The notes under the pieces were generated by a model. That model was not told where the DNA came from and ran no database searches. It saw nothing but the letters and a program-made list of their open reading frames with translations. From Clostridia bacterium (GTDB lineage Bacteria > Bacillota_A > Clostridia > Christensenellales > Aristaeellaceae), in the NCBI GenBank assembly GCA_017648805.1, contig JAGCIC010000059.1:1-12754 (forward strand): DNA of 12,754 nucleotides, in the 5' to 3' direction. Below are positions 1 through 6,622 of the stretch, one piece after another (positions within the stretch are counted from its first letter, which is position 1; every line of letters starts with the position of its first letter). Made by a program: the position numbers and the translations under genes.

Positions 1-474
1 GGCGACGCCGCCGATCTGCGCGGCTTCTGCGACCGCCTCGGCGAAAAACTCTGCGAAAAGCCGATCGACGTCGCCTTCATCGGCATCGGCGAAAACGGAC
101 ACATCGCCTTCAACGATCCGCCCGCCGATTTCGAGACCCGCGCGGCGTATATAATCGTAAACCTGGATGAGGCCTGCCGCAACCAGCAGGTGGCGGAAGG
201 CTGGTTTGCTTGTTTCGACGACGTGCCCAAGAAGGCGGTCAGCATGAGCGTATGGCAGATAATGCAGTGCAAGACCATCGTTTCCGCCGTGCCCCACGAG
301 GAAAAAGCCTGGGCCGTGGCCGCCGCGCTCAAAAACGAGCTTACGCCCGCCGTGCCCGCCACCATGCTCAAGACACATCCCGAGTTCAACCTTTACGTGG
401 ACGCCGCTTCCTATGCCGAGGTCACCGAGTGCAAGGCGCTGTGCGGCGAAACGGTCATAGAGGATTACAGGTAA
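1..474 (+). CDS. NagB-like sugar-phosphate isomerase/deaminase, 3' part
   Basis: This is the C-terminal 157 residues of a protein of the glucosamine-6-phosphate deaminase/6-phosphogluconolactonase superfamily; the frame is open from base 1, so the start lies outside the window. NagB of E. coli has 266 residues, so about 110 are missing. The signature is GIGENGHIAFNDPP (visible residues 28-41), which matches the NagB active-site loop GxGxxGHIAFNEP. The ring-opening His is kept (H34), but the residue aligned with E. coli Asp141 is Asn and the one aligned with Glu148 is Asp (D39). The C-terminal part, with LKTHPEFNLYVD, also fits the family. NagB turns glucosamine-6-P into fructose-6-P and ammonia in the cytosol, but this divergent branch may act on another sugar phosphate. 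The stop is 33 nt before the likely start of the next gene, so the two are probably cotranscribed. The superfamily call is sure; the substrate is not. Confidence 0.85.
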   Translation, partial: GDAADLRGFCDRLGEKLCEKPIDVAFIGIGENGHIAFNDPPADFETRAAYIIVNLDEACRNQQVAEGWFACFDDVPKKAVSMSVWQIMQCKTIVSAVPHEEKAWAVAAALKNELTPAVPATMLKTHPEFNLYVDAASYAEVTECKALCGETVIEDYR

Positions 475-507
475 ACGGGGCGTTTGAAAGGAACGGCATA
501 TCCACAT

Positions 508-1638
508 ATGGACGAGATACGCGTAGCGCTGTTCGGCACCGGCGGGTTCGCCGCCAACTATCCGGAGGCGTTCAAAAACCCCAAACGTGAAAACGTGCGC
601 CTTGTGGCCGCGGTGGATCCATACGCCGCGGACTTCTCCCTTTGCCCGCTGTATAAGGATGCGGAGCAGATGTACGCGGAAGCGAAGCCCGATGTCGTCA
701 TAATCGCGACCCCGATACAGCTGCACAGGGAACAGGCGGAGCAGGCGTTCGCCCACGGCTGCAGCGTGGTGCTGGAAAAGCCTCTGGCGGGCTGCGAGGC
801 GGACGCGAGGGCGATCCTTGCCGCGCGGGACAAAGCCGGCAAGCTTTTGAACGTGGACTACCAGATGTGCTACGATCCCGTTATCCGCGCAGCGAAGCGC
901 GATGCGGACAGCGGCCTGTTCGGCGCACCTCTGGACATGAAGGTCATAGTGCTGTGGCCCCGCGGTTTCACCTATTACGGACGCTCCACCCACTGGGCGG
1001 GGCGCAAGTATGACTCTGACGGCAGGGCGGTATTCGACAGCGTGCTCAACAACGCCACCGCCCATTACCTGATGAACATGCTGTTCATGACGGGGGCCAC
1101 CGCCGAGGATGTCAGCTGCCGTACGTTCCGCGCCAACGACATAGAGACCTACGACACGGCGGTCATGAAAGCGACCAGCGCGGGAGCAAAGCTGTTCATA
1201 GCAGTGAGCCACGCTGTAAGGCCGGACGAAAAGCAGGAACCCATGTTCGAATACCGTTACGAGAAGGCGGTCCTGCGCTACGGCACGCCCGGAGGCGAAC
1301 GGCGCAAGGAGTTTACCGCGACGTTCAACGACGGCCGTGAGATCAGCTACGGCAGCGTGGAACAGCTGTATATCGAAAATCTGTGGAACATGGTGGACGC
1401 GCTGCGTCTGGGCACGCCCATACTCTGCGGCGGGGAGACGGCGCTTCTGCACGCGCAGGCGCTGGAAAGCATGCGCAGGGCACAGCCGGAGGCAGTGCCT
1501 TTCCCAGCGCGCCTCGTCTCAACAGACGGGAGCATGAACTGGGTGGAAGGCCTGGCGGGTTCGCTCTGGCAGGCCTTCAGGACCGAACAACTGCCGGAAC
1601 TGGGCGAACATGGGCTGTATTTCCCTGAACAGACCTAA
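508..1638 (+). CDS. Gfo/Idh/MocA family oxidoreductase
   Basis: This is a 376-residue NAD(P)-dependent dehydrogenase of the Gfo/Idh/MocA family, which oxidises or reduces sugars, inositols and sugar acids in the cytosol. The N-terminal Rossmann fold shows the dinucleotide loop GTGGFA (residues 10-15) and an acidic end of the second strand (AAVDPY). The family EKP motif is at 90-92, and the C-terminal domain carries the catalytic-region string FDSVLNNATAHYL (176-188), with D177, N181 and H186 as likely substrate or proton-relay residues. I chose ATG 508 because it begins right before the first Rossmann strand. An in-frame TTG at 484 would add eight residues, and the AAGGA at 488-492 is rather far (15 nt) from 508, so the start is not certain. 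It lies between the NagB-like gene and the GH28 gene in one apparent operon and may process the sugar released by the GH28. The exact substrate cannot be read from the sequence. Confidence 0.9.
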   Translation: MDEIRVALFGTGGFAANYPEAFKNPKRENVRLVAAVDPYAADFSLCPLYKDAEQMYAEAKPDVVIIATPIQLHREQAEQAFAHGCSVVLEKPLAGCEADARAILAARDKAGKLLNVDYQMCYDPVIRAAKRDADSGLFGAPLDMKVIVLWPRGFTYYGRSTHWAGRKYDSDGRAVFDSVLNNATAHYLMNMLFMTGATAEDVSCRTFRANDIETYDTAVMKATSAGAKLFIAVSHAVRPDEKQEPMFEYRYEKAVLRYGTPGGERRKEFTATFNDGREISYGSVEQLYIENLWNMVDALRLGTPILCGGETALLHAQALESMRRAQPEAVPFPARLVSTDGSMNWVEGLAGSLWQAFRTEQLPELGEHGLYFPEQT

Positions 1639-1650
1639 CTGAGGTAAAAC

Positions 1651-2910
1651 ATGAGCTGCTTTATTCCCTTTGAGCTGCCTGACGGCGCGAAGATCCCCGA
1701 GCGCTCGGTGAGCATCTCTGATTTCGGCGCGGTGCCCGGCGGCAAAATCAAAAACACCCTCGCTTTCCAAGACGCTATTGCATATCTTGCAAAGCGCGGC
1801 GGAGGCCGGGTGGACGTGCCCGACGGGGTGTGGCTTACCGGCCCCATACATTTTCAAAACGGCATAGAACTGCACCTGAGCGACAGGGCGGAGGTGCGCT
1901 TTTCCATCGACAAGGAGGACTATCTGCCCGCAGTCTACACGCTGTTTGAAGGCGTGCGCTGCTATACCTTTTCCGCCCAGCTCTATGCCCGGGACTGCCA
2001 CGATATCGCCGTGACCGGCAAGGGCACGTTCAACGGCCAGGGCTTCAGCTGGTGGTATATGGCGGTCATCCGCGAGGGAGTGGAGGCACTGTACAAAGCC
2101 GGAATGGAAGACCTGCCCGTGGAACAGCGGGTATTCGACACGGAACAGCAGGGCATACGCCCGGGCCTGCTCCACTTTATCGACTGCGAGAACGTGACGA
2201 TAGAAGGCCCGACTTTCACGTTCAGCCCTTTCTGGACGGTGCATCCCACATGGTGCAAAAACGTGATCGTGCGGGATATCACCGTGAAAAACCCATGGGT
2301 GCATGCCCCCAATACGGACGGCTGCAACCTGGAAGGGTGTAAACGGGCGTTGATCGACGGCGTTTATACCGATACGGGGGACGACGCCGTGTGCCTTAAG
2401 TCCGGCAGGGACGCTGACGGCAGAAGGGTGAACATACCCTGCGAAGACATCGTCGTCAGGCATATAGTCGCCCAGCGCAGCCACGGCGGCATCACGATCG
2501 GCTCCGAAATGAGCGGCGGCGTCAGGAACGTGCTGGTGGAGGACTGCGAATTCAGGAACAATCTTATAGGCATATGGATAAAGACCGCGCCGGAGCGGGG
2601 CGGATGCGTGGAGAACATCGAATACCGCAACATAAAAGTGGGCCATGTAAGGGAGTACGGCGTCTGCATCACCATGGGGTACTACGTGGACGACAACAAG
2701 CCCCAGCCGCTCCAGTATATGCCGAAGATCAGGCACATCCACATTGACGGGCTGAACTGCGAATACGCCGGTACGGGGATCTTCCTGGGCGGTCGGGAGA
2801 GCAGCCCGCTGGAGGACATAAGGCTCAATAACGTGTCCTGCCACGGACGAACCAATACGGACATCAAATTCGTGCGCGGCATGCAGATGACGAACACGAA
2901 CTTCGACTGA
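1651..2910 (+). CDS. Glycoside hydrolase family 28 (polygalacturonase-like)
   Basis: This is a 419-residue right-handed beta-helix glycosidase of family GH28, which hydrolyses alpha-1,4-galacturonosyl or related rhamnogalacturonan bonds by inversion. It opens with the typical ISDFGAVPGG segment. The catalytic motifs appear in family order: NTDG (221-224), GDDAVCLKSG with D244/D245, SHGGITIGSEMSGG around H278, and IWIKT with K311. The aspartates D223, D244 and D245 correspond to the three catalytic Asp of fungal polygalacturonases. The Arg of the usual RIK substrate-binding motif is Trp here (W309), so the specificity may be changed. There is no signal peptide, which suggests a cytosolic exo-type enzyme acting on imported oligosaccharides. 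GAGG (1641-1644) lies 6 nt before ATG 1651, and the upstream Gfo/Idh stop is only 12 nt away. It is the last gene of its operon, followed by the hairpin at 2959-2986. Confidence 0.95.
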   Translation: MSCFIPFELPDGAKIPERSVSISDFGAVPGGKIKNTLAFQDAIAYLAKRGGGRVDVPDGVWLTGPIHFQNGIELHLSDRAEVRFSIDKEDYLPAVYTLFEGVRCYTFSAQLYARDCHDIAVTGKGTFNGQGFSWWYMAVIREGVEALYKAGMEDLPVEQRVFDTEQQGIRPGLLHFIDCENVTIEGPTFTFSPFWTVHPTWCKNVIVRDITVKNPWVHAPNTDGCNLEGCKRALIDGVYTDTGDDAVCLKSGRDADGRRVNIPCEDIVVRHIVAQRSHGGITIGSEMSGGVRNVLVEDCEFRNNLIGIWIKTAPERGGCVENIEYRNIKVGHVREYGVCITMGYYVDDNKPQPLQYMPKIRHIHIDGLNCEYAGTGIFLGGRESSPLEDIRLNNVSCHGRTNTDIKFVRGMQMTNTNFD

Positions 2911-2958
2911 GACGAATAAAGCTGCCCGTGCAGGCAGACCGGTAAAGGCAAAAAAACC

Positions 2959-2986
2959 GACCGTCCGCGCTTACCCGCGGACGGTC
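2959..2986. terminator. Bidirectional hairpin terminator between convergent genes
   Basis: A perfect 11-bp inverted repeat, GACCGTCCGCG (2959-2969) and CGCGGACGGTC (2976-2986), encloses a 6-nt loop. Five T follow at 2989-2993 for the plus strand, and seven A at 2950-2956 give a U-run in the minus-strand transcript. It can therefore stop both the GH28 transcript and the esterase transcript. The stop codon of the esterase (2973-2971) is inside the loop, so the right arm encodes its last residues. Confidence 0.85.
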
Positions 2987-3975
2987 AGTTTTTCAAGGAA
3001 AGCCATCGCGCGTTCCGGCCAGCCTTCAACATCCGTGCCGGTGCCGTCTCCGAAAGCGTGGGGAGCGTGGTCGCCTTCTTCAAGTACCGCGGGTATTCCC
3101 GCTTCGGCCAAAAGGCTTGCCAGTCTTTCTGAATTGGAAGGCGGCACGCTCATGTCGTCTTTACCGCACACTATGTAGCAGGGCGGAAATCCTTCACCGA
3201 TACGGTCAACTATGTTGTATTCGTCGGTATAAGAGGCGAAATCCTCGCCGAACATGGGCTGCAGAAGATCCCCGATACAGTTGTGCATCGAACGGGTCTT
3301 GAGGTCGATATATGCGTATACGGGGAACATGGCTCTCGGAGCGGGCAGACCGTATTTCCCGTATCCGAGATCGGGGACGCCGAAATTGCAGATCAGGTTC
3401 CCGGAGGCGGAAAACCCGCCCAGGGCGTAGGAATCCGGACGGACGCCCAGCTCCCGCGCGTGCCGGGACACATATCCCACCGCCGCCGCCAGGTCGTCCA
3501 GGGCTTTGAGCGCCGCTCTGTCGGTGCTGACCCGGTAAGTGAGCAGGAACACGGTGTAACCTCTGTTCACAAAGTGGACCGCGGCGGGCAGGGATTCGAT
3601 TATGGTGCTGACCCATTTGTACGCGCCGCCACCGGCGAGTATGACGAATGGCTTGTCCCCGGCACAGGCGGTCTGCGGCAAGAGCCGTAACAGGTTCACG
3701 TCTTTTTTCAGCGGATCGTCCGCGCATTCTTCCGGTTTGTACAGAAAATACTGTTCGACCCGTTTGTTTTCCGATTCCCTTGCCAGCAGGTTGAGCCCTC
3801 CGAGCACGCCCGTGGCCGCCCAGTTGCCCGCGCAGTCTTTTATGGGTCTGTCCGGGAAGCGATCGTTCTCCGCGGAGTCCGCCCCGGGGTGGTAGATCAG
3901 ATACTTTTTCACGGATGCGAGCAGGGGATCCAGATAGATCTCCCGCATGGTGGTGTCAGGCGTATATCGCTCCAT
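2971..3975 (-). CDS. Alpha/beta-hydrolase, acetyl-xylan-esterase/Aes-like
   Basis: This is a 334-residue serine hydrolase of the alpha/beta-hydrolase fold, closest in outline to the bacterial Axe/Aes (BD-FAE-type) carbohydrate and feruloyl/acetyl esterases. LAGGGAYKW (113-121) is the oxyanion-hole loop, in place of the usual HGGG. The nucleophile motif is GGFSASGN with Ser189; the position after Ser-Ala is Ser rather than the common Gly. The acid is probably D274 in GKDDMSVPP and the base H306 in DHAPHAFGDG. I chose ATG 3975 because GGAAAGG (3985-3991) is 9 nt upstream; a TTG at 4005 is in frame but unsupported. There is no signal peptide, so the enzyme is cytosolic. It is the last gene of the four-gene reductive operon, 36 nt after the flavoprotein stop. 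It may deacylate the compound that the reductases act on, or their product. A peptidase (DPP-like) activity is a less likely alternative. Confidence 0.88.
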   Translation of the reverse strand: MERYTPDTTMREIYLDPLLASVKKYLIYHPGADSAENDRFPDRPIKDCAGNWAATGVLGGLNLLARESENKRVEQYFLYKPEECADDPLKKDVNLLRLLPQTACAGDKPFVILAGGGAYKWVSTIIESLPAAVHFVNRGYTVFLLTYRVSTDRAALKALDDLAAAVGYVSRHARELGVRPDSYALGGFSASGNLICNFGVPDLGYGKYGLPAPRAMFPVYAYIDLKTRSMHNCIGDLLQPMFGEDFASYTDEYNIVDRIGEGFPPCYIVCGKDDMSVPPSNSERLASLLAEAGIPAVLEEGDHAPHAFGDGTGTDVEGWPERAMAFLEKLTVRG

Positions 3976-4011
3976 ATGCTGTGACCTTTCCGATGCCGGA
4001 TGCAACGGCGT

Positions 4012-5874
4012 TTACTGTATGCCCGTTTCGGCGCGGAACTTTTTCCAGACTGTCTCGAACCACTGTTCGCCCATGGGCAGGGGGCGGGCGGGCTCGGCGC
4101 AAGTCGGGTATTCGTCTCCGGCTTTTTGCGTGTACAGTACGAGGCTTTCCGATTTTTCGCTGTGGGGCAGGGCGTTCCCCGCGCTGTCAAGTACGAGTCC
4201 CGCGCCCGTGCTGCCGTACACTTCTGCGGCTGCGGTCATCGCGCTGATAACCGCGCGCTGGGTGACCAGCTGGTCCTTAAGGCGCAAACGCGTTTCCATG
4301 TCTTCGGGCAGTGAGTCAAAAGGTTTGTCCGCGTTTTCCAGTGTTTGCTTAAGCTGTGCGTCCAGAGCGTTAAGCGCGCGGATGTCGCGGGAATGCGCGC
4401 CGAACCTGCTCATGGCCGCGCGGAACGTGTCTCCTGTTTTTTGGGGATCACCGGCAAAAGCCAGACCGCGCAGAGCTTCCGCGGCCTGATTAAGCAGTGT
4501 TTCCGGATCCCGTACGGATTCGAGACTGCTGCTGAAGGCGATATGCCGTGCGGCGCGCATGGAACCCACCTGCGTGGCGTTCAGCGCAGAGCCGCCGGGA
4601 CGGTACGCGCCGAAGGTGCCCGCAGCCTCTCCCGCGGCGTACAGCCCTGGGATGCACGTCTGCCAGTCGGTATCCACCGCCACGCCGCCGTTGTGGTGCT
4701 GGGCGCATACGCGTATCTCCAGCATTTCGGTCTCCAGGTCTATGCCGTGGGACCTGTAAAGCTCCGCCGCGGGTGCGTTCATGCACATCAGCCGCCCAAA
4801 AGGAGTATCCTGTACGGCGCCCGTATTTTCCAGATACGTTTTAGCCTCGCCGTCCAGGTTGGACAGGTCACGGGCCAGGGGCGAAGGGCTGCGCCTGAAA
4901 TCCAGATACACTTTCCGGCCTTTGGCGTTTTCGGCCTGCACCAGCAAGTCTATAAGTGAGGAACCGCTCGCTTTTCTCACGTCGAACGGCCACTCGTAGC
5001 CTTTAAGAAACGCGCGGCGCACGCCTTCCATGGGGTCGTTCGGGAAGGCGTCCAGAAGAAACTCATGCTCTTTACCGTCTTCGTCCACGGATACATAGCG
5101 GGGGAGTACCTGCTGATAGCTGCCGGACAGGTTCCAGCGGAACTTCACGGAGGCGATGCCGTACTGCCACTGGTGCAGATTGCTCATGCGCGCGCCTGCC
5201 AGCGCGGCCATGCCCGTCATGCCCTGCTGGCTTAAAGGGTACACCGACGCATCATATATCTGCGCAGGCCCGCCTGTAGCCAGTATAACGTGGGCGGCGG
5301 CGAACAGGCGCAGCCTGCGCTCCGTCCGGCTGTACGCCAGCACTCCGGCGATCCGGCCGGAATCCTTTAGCAGCGCGAAAGCCGTCCAGCCGTCGAACAC
5401 GGGGATGCCGAGGCGCATGACTTCCTTTTCCAGAGCTTCGGTCATCTTTTTGGAGGTGAGAGGTCCGGCGGAAGTGGCGCGTCCCCGGGTGTCGTGGTCC
5501 GTGCGGTAGCCTACGAACTCGCCGTATTCGTTGGTGGGGAAGTCCACGCCCAGCTGGCTGAGCTTGAAAAAACACTGGGCGGAGCCTGCCGCTTCGCACA
5601 GCGCCGTATCTCCGTTTACGCCTTCGGAGAGCAGCGTCCGGGCCATGTCGTATACCGAATCCGGCGTGTCTCCGGCCAGAGAGAGCTTGTAATACGTCTG
5701 TTTGTCGCTGCCCGCGTTGCGGGATGTGCCCCGGTTTATCCCGTCCGTGACGATGCACACGCTGCTTTCGCCCAGGCACTTGAGCCAGTGGGCCGCGTTC
5801 AGCCCCGCGCAGCCGGAGCCGATGACCACCGTGCGGTATACACAGGTCTCGATATCTGTCTGTCCGACGCGCAT
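4012..5874 (-). CDS. Fumarate-reductase/succinate-dehydrogenase-like FAD oxidoreductase
   Basis: This 620-residue FAD protein belongs to the succinate dehydrogenase/fumarate reductase flavoprotein superfamily, whose members move hydride between FAD and a C=C bond next to a carbonyl or carboxylate. The FAD dinucleotide motif VVIGSGCAGLNAA is at residues 16-28, NRGTSRNAGSDKQT at 47-60 fits the flavin-contact loop, ATGGPA is at 199-204, and the C-terminal FAD segment GLYAAGEAAGTFGAYRPGG spans 410-428. H393/H394 (AQHHNGG) and R425 (YRPGG) sit where fumarate reductases keep their substrate His and Arg; R130 or R132 may be the proton donor. There is no heme or Fe-S motif, no signal peptide and no membrane segment, so it is soluble and its electron donor is unknown; the neighbouring OYE-type reductase is one candidate. 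Start: AAGGAG (5888-5883) lies 8 nt before the ATG, and the upstream SDR stop is separated by a single base, so the two are probably translationally coupled. The substrate is unknown. Confidence 0.9.
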   Translation of the reverse strand: MRVGQTDIETCVYRTVVIGSGCAGLNAAHWLKCLGESSVCIVTDGINRGTSRNAGSDKQTYYKLSLAGDTPDSVYDMARTLLSEGVNGDTALCEAAGSAQCFFKLSQLGVDFPTNEYGEFVGYRTDHDTRGRATSAGPLTSKKMTEALEKEVMRLGIPVFDGWTAFALLKDSGRIAGVLAYSRTERRLRLFAAAHVILATGGPAQIYDASVYPLSQQGMTGMAALAGARMSNLHQWQYGIASVKFRWNLSGSYQQVLPRYVSVDEDGKEHEFLLDAFPNDPMEGVRRAFLKGYEWPFDVRKASGSSLIDLLVQAENAKGRKVYLDFRRSPSPLARDLSNLDGEAKTYLENTGAVQDTPFGRLMCMNAPAAELYRSHGIDLETEMLEIRVCAQHHNGGVAVDTDWQTCIPGLYAAGEAAGTFGAYRPGGSALNATQVGSMRAARHIAFSSSLESVRDPETLLNQAAEALRGLAFAGDPQKTGDTFRAAMSRFGAHSRDIRALNALDAQLKQTLENADKPFDSLPEDMETRLRLKDQLVTQRAVISAMTAAAEVYGSTGAGLVLDSAGNALPHSEKSESLVLYTQKAGDEYPTCAEPARPLPMGEQWFETVWKKFRAETGIQ

Positions 5875-5875
5875 G

Positions 5876-6622
5876 TCAAAGTCTCCTTATGTGGAAGCCG
5901 CCGTCGGCGTTCAGTACCTGGCCCGTCGTGAAGTCCAGCAGCCCGGAACAGCACGCCGCCACCATGTCAGCCACATCCTTTGGCTGACCGAAGCGCTTTA
6001 TCGGCGTCAGGCCGCCAGAGATCAGGTTTTCGTACTTTTCGTGCACGACCTTGGTCATGTCCGTATCGATTATGCCGGGACGTATCTCGAACACGGGGAT
6101 GCCGGCCTCGGCCAGCCTGTCCGCGAAAAGCAGCGTCACCATGCCGATCCCGGCTTTGGATATGCAGTATTCGCCGCGGCTGGTGGAGGAGGTGTAGGCG
6201 GACATGGAACCAATGTTTATGATGCGGGGGCTGTAGTCCTCAAGCCCCTTGTGCTTGAGCTCCAGCATGAGCTTTGCCGCCGCCTGGCACATGAAGAAGG
6301 TGCCTTTCAGATTCACGCCCAGCACTTCGTCGAAGCTCTCTTCCGTGGTCTCGAGTATGTCGCGCCGCACTCTCGGCGCCATGCCCGCGTTGTTCACAAG
6401 CACGTCCAGACGTCCGAACCGGCGCATGATTTCACCGAAAAAGTTTTCGCGCTGGGGAGCGTCGGCGATGTTGCAGCCTATGTATACCGCGTTTTCGGGC
6501 AGTTCTGCGGCGGGTACGGCGCGGGTGCCGGAGTATACGACCCGATAGCCTTCCTTTTCAAGCTTCTGAGCGATGCCGCGGCCTATGCCGCGGGTGGAAC
6601 CGGTAACTGCAGCGATCCTCAT
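5876..6622 (-). CDS. SDR-family NAD(P)-dependent dehydrogenase (FabG-like)
   Basis: This is a 248-residue classical short-chain dehydrogenase/reductase that interconverts a ketone and an alcohol in the cytosol. Visible motifs are TGSTRGIG (7-14) for the cofactor, NNAG (77-80), the structural/catalytic Asn in LGVN (N104), Ser139 in NIGSMSAY, and the YxxxK pair Y152 and K156. RPGIIDTDM (181-189) and the ending TGQVLNADGGF are as in FabG/3-oxoacyl-ACP reductase relatives. The basic Arg11 in the cofactor loop would tolerate NADP, but that is weak evidence. GGAGG lies 7 nt upstream of the ATG. The start overlaps the stop of the OYE-type gene by 4 nt (ATGA), and the flavoprotein begins 1 nt after this stop. 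In this setting it is more likely to reduce a ketone intermediate of a small-molecule pathway than to serve fatty-acid synthesis. Confidence 0.93.
   Translation of the reverse strand: MRIAAVTGSTRGIGRGIAQKLEKEGYRVVYSGTRAVPAAELPENAVYIGCNIADAPQRENFFGEIMRRFGRLDVLVNNAGMAPRVRRDILETTEESFDEVLGVNLKGTFFMCQAAAKLMLELKHKGLEDYSPRIINIGSMSAYTSSTSRGEYCISKAGIGMVTLLFADRLAEAGIPVFEIRPGIIDTDMTKVVHEKYENLISGGLTPIKRFGQPKDVADMVAACCSGLLDFTTGQVLNADGGFHIRRL

Noticed and set aside
484..507. TTG 484 as start of the first Gfo/Idh gene
   Set aside because: It would add eight residues before the Rossmann strand with no clear ribosome-binding site; ATG 508 fits the family N-terminus better, though its own AAGGA spacing is long, so this is not final.
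1519..2844. A 441-codon open frame on the minus strand antisense to the GH28 gene
   Set aside because: The GH28 frame carries all catalytic motifs and a ribosome-binding site; the antisense product is low-information with no family match by eye.
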